In this document: positions 25,978-34,485 of the stretch, one piece after another | Layout of the letters: each line of letters begins with the position of its first letter | How positions within the stretch are numbered: position 1 is the stretch's first letter | Assembly (NCBI RefSeq): GCF_014646195.1 | Contig: NZ_BMMZ01000003.1 | Span: forward strand, 62,001-126,000 | DNA length: 64,000 bases | Direction: 5' to 3' | From: Microlunatus endophyticus | Lineage (GTDB): Bacteria > Actinomycetota > Actinomycetes > Propionibacteriales > Propionibacteriaceae | Notes under the pieces: generated by a model | What the model was told of the DNA's origin: nothing | Seen by the model: the letters and a program-made list of their open reading frames with translations, nothing else | Database searches by the model: none | Position numbers and translations under genes: made by a program

Positions 25978-27411
25978 TCAGCCCGCCTGGGGAGTCTGGA
26001 AACCCACGTCCTCGGCGGCCGCCGCCCGATGGGTGCGGATCCAGTGGATGACGATCAGCACCGCGACTCCCAGCAGCAGACCGGCCACCACGCCGAAGCC
26101 GAGATGTGGGATCAGCGGCAAGGCGATTCCCAGGAAGCCACCGGCGACCCAGCAGATCTGGAACACCGCCTCCGACCGGGCGAAGACCGAGGTCTGCACC
26201 TCGTCGGAGACGTCGCGCTGCACCAGCGCGTTGTAGCCGAGCTTGACCATCTGGGTCGACAGCCCGGCGACGAAACCCATCGCGATCACCGTCGGCGGCG
26301 AGTAGAAGACCGCGGTCACCACGGCCATCGCGGCGTCGATTCCCAGGAAGATCAGTGCGATCAACTCGGGCCGCTTGTCCTTGAGCAGGTTGCCCACGAC
26401 CGTCCCGATCGCGCTCCCGGCGCCGGAGGCGGCGACCACGATGCCCAGGGCCACCAGTGCGGGCAGCGAGCCGAGCGGGTGGTCGCGGAACAGGAACGCC
26501 AGGAAGAAGGTCAGGAAGCCGCCCATCAGCTTGGCGCCCAGATTGGCCAGCAGCGCCAGCTGGACCGGCGCGGTCATGTTCCGGAACCGCCGCTGGTCCC
26601 CCGGTCCGTGTTTGCGGCGCCAGAAGACCGCCCCCGCCGACTTCTCACCCTTGGTCGAGTCGACCCGTCCGGGCAGCAGGATGGTCTGGCCGACTGCGAC
26701 CAGGAAGACCACGAAGGCGAACCGCAGGGCCCAGTCCGGTCCGAGCCGGGACAGCGCACCGCCGAGGATGCCGCCGACCCCCAGCCCGACGACATTGGCC
26801 ATCGACAGCCGGGAGTTGGCGTTCACCAGCGTGAAACCCTCGGGCAGCAAACGCGGTACGGCCGCCGCGCGGCTGACCGTGTTCGCCTTGTTGGCGACCA
26901 GCACGCCGAGTGCGCAGACGAACAGCCAGACCGAATTGGGGTCGTGGACGACCCCGGCCAGCACCCAGGACAGGAATGCCCGCAGCGCCGTCGAGATGCC
27001 GATCGCCCAGCGCCGCCCGTAGCGGAACCGGTCGAGGAACGGGCCGATCAGCGGTGCCAGGATGGCCAGCGGCACCATCGTCATGGCCAGGAAGCGCGCC
27101 ACCTCCGGGCGGGCCTCGTCGGTCGGCGTGCCGAAGAAGATGGTGCCCGCCAACGCGATGGTGACCGCCGCGTCGCCGACCGAGTCGGTGAATTCGAGCC
27201 GTACGAGTTTGCCCAGCCCGGTCGGCCCGGCGCCACCGGAATCGCTGTAGTCGACGACCCGGCGCAGCCCGTGGCCGATGCCATGGCCGATCCCCCGGCC
27301 CGCGCCCTTGACCCCGGAGCCCAGGGCGTGACCGACACCGTGTTCGCGGTCCGTCGACGCCCGGTCGGTGTCCACCCGTCGCTCCCGTCTGCTCGAGATC
27401 TGGTCCTGCAC
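25978..27411 (-). CDS. MFS-like membrane protein
   Basis: About 477 residues from the chosen start. A Gly/His-rich linker (HALGSGVKGAGRGIGHGIGHGLRR is its core) precedes the first membrane helix, then 10-12 hydrophobic segments including PLAILAPLIGPFLDRFRYGRRWAIG and MANVVGLGVGGILGGALSRLG. Resembles the actinobacterial MFS proteins coded beside DUF3027. Start is uncertain: TTG 27537 and ATG 27513 overlap the divergent ppk2 start; GTG 27411 has TGAGG 10 nt upstream and leaves about 100 bp for promoters, so I chose it. Confidence 0.78.
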   Translation of the reverse strand: MQDQISSRRERRVDTDRASTDREHGVGHALGSGVKGAGRGIGHGIGHGLRRVVDYSDSGGAGPTGLGKLVRLEFTDSVGDAAVTIALAGTIFFGTPTDEARPEVARFLAMTMVPLAILAPLIGPFLDRFRYGRRWAIGISTALRAFLSWVLAGVVHDPNSVWLFVCALGVLVANKANTVSRAAAVPRLLPEGFTLVNANSRLSMANVVGLGVGGILGGALSRLGPDWALRFAFVVFLVAVGQTILLPGRVDSTKGEKSAGAVFWRRKHGPGDQRRFRNMTAPVQLALLANLGAKLMGGFLTFFLAFLFRDHPLGSLPALVALGIVVAASGAGSAIGTVVGNLLKDKRPELIALIFLGIDAAMAVVTAVFYSPPTVIAMGFVAGLSTQMVKLGYNALVQRDVSDEVQTSVFARSEAVFQICWVAGGFLGIALPLIPHLGFGVVAGLLLGVAVLIVIHWIRTHRAAAAEDVGFQTPQAG

Positions 27412-27499
27412 TGCAGCAACGGCCTCAGAATATGCGTACGAAGGGCGGCTGCCGTGTCGGTTGCCGAGCGGATCCGCCGAGCGCGCCGGCCCCGGACCG

Positions 27500-27511
27500 T
27501 AAGCTTCGGCC
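27500..27511 (+). promoter_or_regulatory. Candidate leaderless -10 element for ppk2
   Basis: TAAGCT at 27500-27505, six bases, then ATG 27512. No Shine-Dalgarno sequence. Confidence 0.45.
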
Positions 27512-28378
27512 ATGCCGAAGAAGTCATCGTCGACCAAGAACCTCCGCAGCGCGCTGCGGATCGACCCCGAGGACGGTGTGGTCGACCTGGCCGACTACTC
27601 GCCGCGCAAGATCACCACCGGCCCGGACAGCCGCAAGGCGTCGCTGGCCGCCCTGGAGGACCTGGGGGCGGAACTGGTCGACCTGCAGACCCGGCTCTAC
27701 GCCGACGGCGTCGCCGGCGAGCAGCGGTCGGTGCTGCTGGTGCTGCAGGGCATGGACACGTCCGGCAAGAGCGGGGTGATCGACCACGTCGTCGGGCTGG
27801 TAGGGCCTGAGGGCACGCACATCCGCGCCTTCAAGAAACCGACCGAGGAGGAGCGGGCCCACGATTTCCTCTGGCGGATCAAGCGGGAGCTGCCCGGTCC
27901 GGGCATGATCGGGGTTTTCGACCGATCCCACTACGAGGACGTGCTGGTCACCGTCGTCCATGATCAGATCGACGATGCCGAACGGCTGCGCCGCTATCGG
28001 ACGATCAACGAATTCGAGGCCGGACTGGTCGCTGCCGGGACGACAGTGATCAAGTGCTTCCTGAACATCTCCTACGACGAGCAGCGCGAGCGACTGCTGG
28101 CCCGGCTGGACGACGAGACCAAGAACTGGAAATTCAACGTCGACGACATCACCGAGCGTCGGATGTGGCCGGAGTACCAGAAGGCGTACGCCGAAGCCCT
28201 GGCGGCGACCTCGACCGAGGTCGCCCCCTGGTACGCGATTCCCAGCGACCGCAAGTGGTATCGGAACTGGGCCGTCGGCGTGCTGCTGCGGGACACTCTG
28301 CGCGATCTCGATCCGCGCTACCCGAAGACCGATCTGGACATCCCGCAGCTCAAGCGGCGGTTGGCTCCCCCCAACTGA
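27512..28378 (+). CDS. ppk2: Polyphosphate kinase 2 family protein (polyphosphate:nucleotide phosphotransferase)
   Basis: 288 residues, normal for single-domain PPK2. Walker A GMDTSGKSGVID (near residue 83), Walker B-like GVFDRSHYEDVLV, lid Arg-rich stretch, and ERRMWPEYQKAYAEAL. These enzymes move phosphate between polyphosphate and nucleoside mono- or diphosphates; the class (ADP- or AMP-specific) cannot be set by eye. Cytoplasmic. ATG 27512 overlaps, base for base, an ATG of the opposite strand. Converges with the purine permease gene. Confidence 0.92.
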   Translation: MPKKSSSTKNLRSALRIDPEDGVVDLADYSPRKITTGPDSRKASLAALEDLGAELVDLQTRLYADGVAGEQRSVLLVLQGMDTSGKSGVIDHVVGLVGPEGTHIRAFKKPTEEERAHDFLWRIKRELPGPGMIGVFDRSHYEDVLVTVVHDQIDDAERLRRYRTINEFEAGLVAAGTTVIKCFLNISYDEQRERLLARLDDETKNWKFNVDDITERRMWPEYQKAYAEALAATSTEVAPWYAIPSDRKWYRNWAVGVLLRDTLRDLDPRYPKTDLDIPQLKRRLAPPN

Positions 28379-28380
28379 GC

Positions 28381-28394
28381 CCGGCGACTGCCGG
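28381..28394. terminator. Small hairpin between convergent ppk2 and permease genes
   Basis: CCGGC-GACT-GCCGG (28381-28394) in the 24-bp gap between two convergent stops. No T tract, so a weak call. Confidence 0.3.
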
Positions 28395-28402
28395 CGGGCC
28401 GA

Positions 28403-29914
28403 TCAGCTGATCCAGCTGTTGATCAATCCCTGCAGGAAGTAGATCAGGAACGCGATCGAGATGCCGTACATCAGCGGGTGGACGCTGCGGGCCTTGCCGC
28501 GCACGATCTTGAGGAACGCGTACATCACGAAGCCGGCGCCGATGCCATTGGTGATCGAATAGGTGAACGGCATCAGGGCGATCGTCAGGAAGGCCGGCAG
28601 GCCCTCCTCCAACTCCGACCAGTTGATCTTGGTCACCTGGGACATCATCAGGAAGCCGACGAAGACCAGCGCCGGGGTCGCCGCTTCGGACGGCACCAAG
28701 CCTGCCAGCGGCGCCAGGAACATCGCCACCAGGAAGGCCAGGCCGGTGATCACCGAGGCCAGCCCGGTCCGGGCGCCCTCGCCGACGCCCGATGCGGACT
28801 CGATGTAGGTGGTGTTGGACGACACCGAGCCGGCACCCCCGGCGGCCGCAGCCAGTGAGTCGACCAGCAGGATCTGGGTCAGGTGCGGCGGGTTGCCACG
28901 CTCGTCCAGCAGGCCGCCCTCGGCGCCGATCGCGACGACGGTGCCCATGGTGTCGAAGAAATCGGACAGGATCAGTGCGAAGACCAGCAGCACCAACGGC
29001 ACGAAGCGGCCGATGCCGCCGTCGATGAAGGCTCCGAACACGTCGACGTGGCCGATCAGGCTGAGATCGGGCACCGAGATGATCTTGCCGAGAGTCGGGA
29101 TGTTGAGTGCCCAGCCGGTCGGATGATCACTGCTCTGGGCAGGCAGGTTCGCCACCGCCTGGATGATCACCGCGATGATGGTGGCCAGGACGATGGAGAT
29201 CAACATCGCCCCGCGCACCTTGCGGATGTGGAGCACCGCGACGGTGAACAGGCCGATGGCGAAGACCAGCATCGGCCAGCCCGACAGTGACCCGTTCACG
29301 CCGAGTTGGACCAAGGTGCCGCTGCCTGCCCGAACGACACCGGAATCGGCAAGCCCGACAAAGGCGATGAACAGGCCGATACCGACCGAGATCGCGGCGC
29401 GCAGCGAGGCCGGCACAGCGCGGAAGACGGCCGTACGGAAGCCGGTGAGCACCAGGATCGCGATCACGATGCCCTCGATCACGACCAGCCCCATGGCCTG
29501 CGGCCACGTCATCTGCGGCGCGATGGTGAAGGCCAGCAACGCGTTCAGGCCGAGGCCGGTCGCCAGACCGAGGGGGAAGCGACCGAAGATCCCCATCGCG
29601 ATCGTGGTGATCCCGGCAACCAGCGCGGTCGCACCGGCGACCAGGGTGATCGAATGCCCGACGTTGGCACTGATCACCTGCCCGGCGGCGTCCTTCCACG
29701 GAGCACCACCCAGCAGGTGACCGTTGTGATCAGCGGCGGTGCCGATGATCAACGGGTTCAAGGCCAGGATGTAGGCCATGGTGAAGAAGGTCACCAGGCC
29801 GCCGCGGATCTCGCGGGCGACTGTCGATCCGCGGGCCGTGATCTCGAACCACCGATCGATCACACCGGACGATTGCGCCGGCGTCCCGGGCGTGGTCACT
29901 GTGGGTGCTCCCAT
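28403..29914 (-). CDS. NCS2-family purine permease (AzgA-like)
   Basis: About 503 residues with 12-14 membrane segments. AzgA-type marks: GGLVTFFTMAYILALNPLII at the first helix, the SGVGEGARTGLASV motif (AzgA signature) near residue 335, and DFFDTMGTVVAIG. AzgA proteins import adenine, guanine or hypoxanthine by proton symport. ATG 29914 was preferred over GTG 29920; both share one AGGA site. The stop is 24 bp from the ppk2 stop. Confidence 0.93.
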   Translation of the reverse strand: MGAPTVTTPGTPAQSSGVIDRWFEITARGSTVAREIRGGLVTFFTMAYILALNPLIIGTAADHNGHLLGGAPWKDAAGQVISANVGHSITLVAGATALVAGITTIAMGIFGRFPLGLATGLGLNALLAFTIAPQMTWPQAMGLVVIEGIVIAILVLTGFRTAVFRAVPASLRAAISVGIGLFIAFVGLADSGVVRAGSGTLVQLGVNGSLSGWPMLVFAIGLFTVAVLHIRKVRGAMLISIVLATIIAVIIQAVANLPAQSSDHPTGWALNIPTLGKIISVPDLSLIGHVDVFGAFIDGGIGRFVPLVLLVFALILSDFFDTMGTVVAIGAEGGLLDERGNPPHLTQILLVDSLAAAAGGAGSVSSNTTYIESASGVGEGARTGLASVITGLAFLVAMFLAPLAGLVPSEAATPALVFVGFLMMSQVTKINWSELEEGLPAFLTIALMPFTYSITNGIGAGFVMYAFLKIVRGKARSVHPLMYGISIAFLIYFLQGLINSWIS

Positions 29915-30001
29915 GGCCACTGGATCCTAGGGCACCGGCGCGGGTGTCGGCTATCCCCGAGCTATCCCCAACACGTGCCCGCGACCGCCGGCAGAACGAG
30001 G

Positions 30002-30385
30002 CTAGACGTCAAGTTCGTCGGCCACGCCGCGCAGCACGCTGGCGACCTTCTTGCCGATCCTGGCATCGGGATGCCGACCGCGCCGGTAGCCGTTGCTGAT
30101 CGAGTCCAGCATCTTGATCAGATCCTCGACGATCACAGCCATCTCGTCGGGAGACTTGCGGCGCTGCTGGGCCAGCGACGGCGGCGCGTCGATCAACCGC
30201 AGGGAGAGCGCCTGCTCACCCTTGCGGCCCTCGACCACGCCGAACTCCACCCGCTGGCCGGGCTTGAGGGTGGTGACGCCGGGAGGCAGCGCGTTGGCGC
30301 GCACGTAGACGTCGCCGCCCTCCTCCTTGCTCAGGAATCCGAACCCCTTGGCGGAGTCGTAGAACCTGACCTTGCCTGTTGGCAC
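30002..30385 (-). CDS. Cold-shock-domain protein with C-terminal extension
   Basis: 127 residues. N-terminal cold-shock domain with both RNA-binding motifs: KVRFYDSAKGFGFL (RNP1 region, KGFGFL) and GDVYVRANAL (RNP2-like, Val and Tyr replacing the usual Phe residues). A C-terminal helix-rich extension of about 60 residues (KSPDEMAVIVEDLIKMLDSISNGY) is typical of the long actinobacterial form. Acts as a nucleic-acid chaperone. GTG 30385 has GAGG 5 nt upstream; the frame to 30511 lacks support. Confidence 0.9.
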   Translation of the reverse strand: MPTGKVRFYDSAKGFGFLSKEEGGDVYVRANALPPGVTTLKPGQRVEFGVVEGRKGEQALSLRLIDAPPSLAQQRRKSPDEMAVIVEDLIKMLDSISNGYRRGRHPDARIGKKVASVLRGVADELDV

Positions 30386-30541
30386 CGCTACCTCACTTGT
30401 GGCTTGCCGCGGCGCCGCAGCCCTTCCACGGCACCGTACGAATCCGGCATCAGGATCCAACGCCGTACTCGGCCCGGAGCATTCCGGGCCCGCCAAGCGT
30501 ATCGAGTTCACCCAATGCTGCCCAACAGACTTTGGTCGCTG

Positions 30542-31087
30542 CTATCGGTTCCTGCGGCTCCGCAGCCACCGCGGCGGCCTCCAGGTGAGCAGCGCCATAA
30601 GCGTCAGGAACAGGCCGGCTCCGTATCGTTGGACGACACGGCCCGTGGTGTCACCGTTGTGATACGGATCGGTGGGGTCGTAGCAGATCTGGACCCGGTC
30701 CCCGACGTGGTGGCTGCAGGAGACGTCACCGCGATAGGTGGTGCCACCAACCGTGAAGGTCGCCGTGGCCGGGTCCTGGTAGCCATGACACAGTGCCGAC
30801 TCGATCACGGTGGCCGTCGCGCTCCCGGTCTCCTGCGGCGCGAACGGCAACGATTGCGTGCCGAAGAACAGGCCGGACAGTCCCGCGATGGAAAAGAACA
30901 ATGCGGGCAGGAAGGCGCGCCGTCTCAGGAGTGACCAGATTCCGGCACGACGGGTCACGCCGGCCTTCATCGCCACCGCCGCGGTTTCCGGACGACCAGC
31001 GCCACCTCGGCGAAGAACACTCCGCGGATGACGCGGTCCGGTCTGAAGGCCGGCCGGGTCCGCTTGTCCTCGGGTGGGCTCCGTCAT
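30542..31087 (-). CDS. Two-pass membrane protein, DUF3592-like
   Basis: About 181 residues. Two hydrophobic segments (FLPALFFSIAGLSGLFFG and YGAGLFLTLMALLTW) flank an extracytoplasmic stretch ATATVIESALCHGYQDP ... CYDPTDPYHN, a pattern like DUF3592 proteins (inter-helix domain with DPxDP). Function unknown. The start is uncertain: ATG 31087 or 30970; the first 60 residues are Arg/Pro-rich. Between the rhamnosidase and cold-shock genes, same strand. Confidence 0.7.
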   Translation of the reverse strand: MTEPTRGQADPAGLQTGPRHPRSVLRRGGAGRPETAAVAMKAGVTRRAGIWSLLRRRAFLPALFFSIAGLSGLFFGTQSLPFAPQETGSATATVIESALCHGYQDPATATFTVGGTTYRGDVSCSHHVGDRVQICYDPTDPYHNGDTTGRVVQRYGAGLFLTLMALLTWRPPRWLRSRRNR

Positions 31088-31148
31088 CCGATCATGATCC
31101 AGCACGGCGGGGCCATCGGCGCGTGCACCTGGATGCACAGCCTCAATC

Positions 31149-33701
31149 TCAGGCGCTTGCGACGACCACTTCACCCGGTCCGACGTCGGGAACCTCGACA
31201 AGATCACCCGATCCGATGGACGCGATCGGGTGGCCGGCCGAAGTGACCGTCAACGGGCCGGCGAGCCCCAACTCCGACTTGTGCAGCACGATCCGCGCCC
31301 GGGTGTTGGTGGGCACCATGATCGCCAGGGTGCCCGCGGCGCGATCGAGCTCGACCTCGACCGGGCCGCGGATCGTCGGGACCGTTCCCGACATCGTCGC
31401 GAGCGGTCCGGGCCGGGGCTCGACAACGATCCTGGCAGCTCCTGGTGCCTCGGGCCTGACACCGAGGATCCAGCGGGCGACCACGTTGACCGGCGCCGAT
31501 CCCCAGGCGTGCGAGAAGGTCATGTTGGGCTTCAGCTCCGGGTCCCAGGCCTCCGGTGCGAGCGTCGCCCCGAGATCATCGATGACGTGCAGCCAGCTCG
31601 ACGGCCCGGTCGCTGTGAGTATTCTGGCCGCCTCGTTGACGAATCCGGCCCGAAACAGCGCGTCGAGGAGGAACTGGACGGCATAAATGCTCACCCGCAC
31701 GCCACCACCGGCCAGCCAGGCGCCGAGTCCCGGCAGGCGGTCGACGGGTGCGATGCCCAGTGCGACCGGGATCGCGGTTGCATGCTGGGCATGATGGCCC
31801 GAGCCCAGCCCGTCCCGGTAGGCGACGTCGTCGAGCAGCCGCGCGGTGATCGCAGCACGCATCCGCGCCGCCAGGTCGCGATAGCGATCGGCGTCCTGCG
31901 GCCGGTCGATCACCATGGCGATGTCGGTCAGGGCGGCGTGGGCGGCGCACTGGAACGCGTTGAGCGCCGTGTTGACCTCGGTGAACTCGTAGTCGTCCCG
32001 GAAGACCGGGGGCCAGTCGACCAGCTCGGCGTCCCAGCCGGAGGCGATCGGCGGTTTGTGCAGCAGCCCGTCGTCGCCGAGGAAACGGTCGTAGTCCAGC
32101 GACTCCCACAGTTCGAAGTCGCTCCGCAGCTGCCGGTCGTCGCCGGTGGTCAGATAGTCCTGCCAGCCGATCAGCACCGGCATCAGGTGGTACTCGGCCG
32201 GCCAGGTCGGCCGCCGGGTCAGATACTCGCCGGAATATCTGGCCAGCGCGTAGCTGCGCTCGACGGCGTACTGGGACAGCTGGTTGACATACGCGTCGCC
32301 CTCGTAGGGGCCGCGTTCCCGCGCCGGGGTGTCCAGGTACAGGTCCAGCGAGGTGGCCTCGATGGTGCAGCGGCACAGCTCCCAGACCCGGTCCAGATCG
32401 GGATCGGACGATCGGAACGAGCCGCCGCCGACGTAGGGCGCGCGCAGCACGACCGGCGACACGGCCTGGCTCAGATCAAGATCGGGATCGCACTCCAGCT
32501 CGACATACCGAAAGGCCCGGAATCCCCAGTGCTCAACCGATTGCGGTCCGTCCCGCAGTGTCCAGGTGTCGGAGTACACGTTGCCGGTTCGCAACCGGAA
32601 GCGTACGCGTCCGTGCTCGAGCTCCTCACCGAGCCGGATGATCACCCGGTCGCCGGCACGGCCGGACACGTCGAGCCGGATCCCGCCGACGAGCTCCCGT
32701 CCGAGATCGACGAACCAGCGGCCCGGCGCCTGCCGCTCGGCCCGTACGGGTGCGTGGACCTGCTGCTCGATCGAGGTGATCGCGGGCGCCGGAGCGGGCA
32801 GCGTTGCCGCGGCGACGGCAGGCGTCCAGTCATGATCATCGAAACCCGGCTGCGTCCAGCCGACCGGTTCGTGCCGCAGGTCCCAATCCTCCTGCGGTGC
32901 GCGATACCAGCCGCCGCCGATGTCCTCGGACCCTGGCAGCAATCGCGACCCGCCGAGCGTCCTCCAGACGACCGTCGTCGGCACCTCGATCCGGTCGCCG
33001 TCGGCGAACACCACGACCAGCCGGGCGACGAACTGACGGCCGTGCTCGGCCCAGCACAGCGCGGCCAGCGCGTTGCGTCCGGGCCGGACGATCCTGGTCA
33101 CGTCATGGGTCTGGTAGCGCGCCCGGTCGTCGCTGGCACGAACACTGCCCCGTCCCACCACCGAGCCGTTGGCCCAGAGCTTGTAGACGTACTGCCGCCC
33201 GCCCTCGATGCCGCGCTCGGTCGGACCGCCTTCCGGCGACAGGCCGGCCGCCTCGACGTAGGCGGCAAGGACGGTCCGGTCGGGAAGATCGAATTCGGTC
33301 CGCAGCAGGACCCAGGGGCTGTCGGTCTCCGGTCCCCAGATCGGCTCACCGCCCCAGTCGGAGATCCTGGTCACGAAGCGCGCCGGCTCCGACCAGTCGC
33401 CGGGCTCGGACGTCTCCACCGCCACCCGCCACCAGTACGGCGTGGATGGACGCAGCTGGGGCCCGCGGTAACCGACGGCGACCGATGCCGGTGAATCGAC
33501 GGGCCCGCTGTCCCAGACCGGCCGGTCGAACGACGTGGGTGACCCGGCGACCTGGATCCGGTACATCCGCTGCATGCCGTCTCCGACGGCCGGGACGATC
33601 CAGGACAGTCTCGGCGCAACCGTGTCGACGCCGACCGGTTCGTGCTGCAGGTCGGCCATCAGGCCGTACGGCCGAGCGGGCTCGTCCCCGGAACTGATCA
33701 T
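31149..33701 (-). CDS. Alpha-L-rhamnosidase (GH78)
   Basis: 850 residues, multi-domain, typical of GH78. N-terminal beta domains (LQHEPVGVDTVAPRLSWIVP start, WDSGPVDSP), a carbohydrate-binding middle region, the (alpha/alpha)6 catalytic barrel from about residue 400 with the motif DTPARERGPYEGDAYVNQL (Asp and Glu acid region), EYHLMPVLIGWQDYL, and a C-terminal beta sandwich (NMTFSHAWGSAPVNVVARWI; RGPVEVELDRAAG). It hydrolyses terminal alpha-L-rhamnose from plant glycosides or polysaccharides. No signal peptide, so intracellular action on imported glycosides is likely. ATG 33701 has GAGG 7 nt upstream and overlaps the TetR stop (ATGA). Confidence 0.93.
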   Translation of the reverse strand: MISSGDEPARPYGLMADLQHEPVGVDTVAPRLSWIVPAVGDGMQRMYRIQVAGSPTSFDRPVWDSGPVDSPASVAVGYRGPQLRPSTPYWWRVAVETSEPGDWSEPARFVTRISDWGGEPIWGPETDSPWVLLRTEFDLPDRTVLAAYVEAAGLSPEGGPTERGIEGGRQYVYKLWANGSVVGRGSVRASDDRARYQTHDVTRIVRPGRNALAALCWAEHGRQFVARLVVVFADGDRIEVPTTVVWRTLGGSRLLPGSEDIGGGWYRAPQEDWDLRHEPVGWTQPGFDDHDWTPAVAAATLPAPAPAITSIEQQVHAPVRAERQAPGRWFVDLGRELVGGIRLDVSGRAGDRVIIRLGEELEHGRVRFRLRTGNVYSDTWTLRDGPQSVEHWGFRAFRYVELECDPDLDLSQAVSPVVLRAPYVGGGSFRSSDPDLDRVWELCRCTIEATSLDLYLDTPARERGPYEGDAYVNQLSQYAVERSYALARYSGEYLTRRPTWPAEYHLMPVLIGWQDYLTTGDDRQLRSDFELWESLDYDRFLGDDGLLHKPPIASGWDAELVDWPPVFRDDYEFTEVNTALNAFQCAAHAALTDIAMVIDRPQDADRYRDLAARMRAAITARLLDDVAYRDGLGSGHHAQHATAIPVALGIAPVDRLPGLGAWLAGGGVRVSIYAVQFLLDALFRAGFVNEAARILTATGPSSWLHVIDDLGATLAPEAWDPELKPNMTFSHAWGSAPVNVVARWILGVRPEAPGAARIVVEPRPGPLATMSGTVPTIRGPVEVELDRAAGTLAIMVPTNTRARIVLHKSELGLAGPLTVTSAGHPIASIGSGDLVEVPDVGPGEVVVASA

Positions 33702-34369
33702 CGGGGATCCTCGGCAGTCCGCTCGTCGGTGTGGACCAGCCCGACTGCCGTCGCCCGGAGCAACAGGTTCAGGCGCGGGCCGAAGTCGAGGGCGACGTGA
33801 CCCCACTCCGGCACTTCCGCGTAGAGCCGGGCCAACGTCGGGGTCGGGTGAGAGACCTGCCAGAAGCCGGCCGCGAACGCACCGGCCGCCGCCGCCAGTG
33901 CCTGCAATTCTTCGACAGTCATCGTGCTGGCACGGTCCAGTGCCTCGATCAGGTCATCGTGGGCGCGGAACGAATTGGTCTTGTACCGTCGCGCTCGTTC
34001 CAGATCGACATCGCCCTCGAGGCTCATGGCCACATGGGAGAGCAGATCGCAGAAGACCGGCAGCGCAGCGATCGTCTCAGCCATCACGGCGGCGACCTCG
34101 CCCGGCCGGAGACCGCTCCGGCCCGCCACCGAGGCGGTGACCGCGTCACGCCATCGCTGCCAGCCGCGCTCGGCCAGCTCGAGGAAGAGTTCCTCCCTGC
34201 TCGCGTAATAGCGCCGTACGCCGGTCCGGTGCAGTCCGGCCCGCTCCGTCACCGCGGCGACAGTCACGAAACGGACCCCGCCCAGTTCGACCGCCAAAGA
34301 CTCCGCGGCATCGAGGAGATCCTCCGAGCGCTGTGCCTTGTCCTCGACAGATCGGGCCCGGTCGCGCAT
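33698..34369 (-). CDS. TetR-family transcriptional regulator
   Basis: About 223 residues. N-terminal HTH: RSEDLLDAAESLAVELGG, VTVAAVTERAGLHRTGVRRYYASREELFLEL. Ligand domain is the remaining 150 residues. It overlaps the rhamnosidase start, so it is in operon with it, and is divergent from the quinone oxidoreductase gene. ATG 34369 was chosen since ATG 34387 and 34429 lie among or beside the TAACGCA operator-like sites. It may sense a rhamnoside or a phenolic aglycone; inferred from context only. Confidence 0.9.
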   Translation of the reverse strand: MRDRARSVEDKAQRSEDLLDAAESLAVELGGVRFVTVAAVTERAGLHRTGVRRYYASREELFLELAERGWQRWRDAVTASVAGRSGLRPGEVAAVMAETIAALPVFCDLLSHVAMSLEGDVDLERARRYKTNSFRAHDDLIEALDRASTMTVEELQALAAAAGAFAAGFWQVSHPTPTLARLYAEVPEWGHVALDFGPRLNLLLRATAVGLVHTDERTAEDPR

Positions 34370-34379
34370 CGGCCCAATG

Positions 34380-34450
34380 TAACGCATCACAGTGTGCGCT
34401 ATCCGTACGACAGTGCTACTGTGTGTCATAACGCATCATGAGGTGCGTTA
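34380..34450. promoter_or_regulatory. Putative TetR operator sites
   Basis: TAACGCATCA at 34380-34389, and a 22-bp imperfect palindrome with arms TAACGCA (34429-34435) and TGCGTTA (34444-34450). Between them is the palindrome ACAGTGCTACTGT (34410-34422). All lie in the divergent gap between the TetR gene and the oxidoreductase. Confidence 0.6.
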
Positions 34451-34485
34451 AATGTCCCGCGTCGCACCCCCGGAAAGAAGCTCCC

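Noticed and set aside
31230..33494. 754-codon frame opposite the rhamnosidase
   Set aside because: Antisense shadow without recognisable domain; GH78 motifs are on the minus strand.
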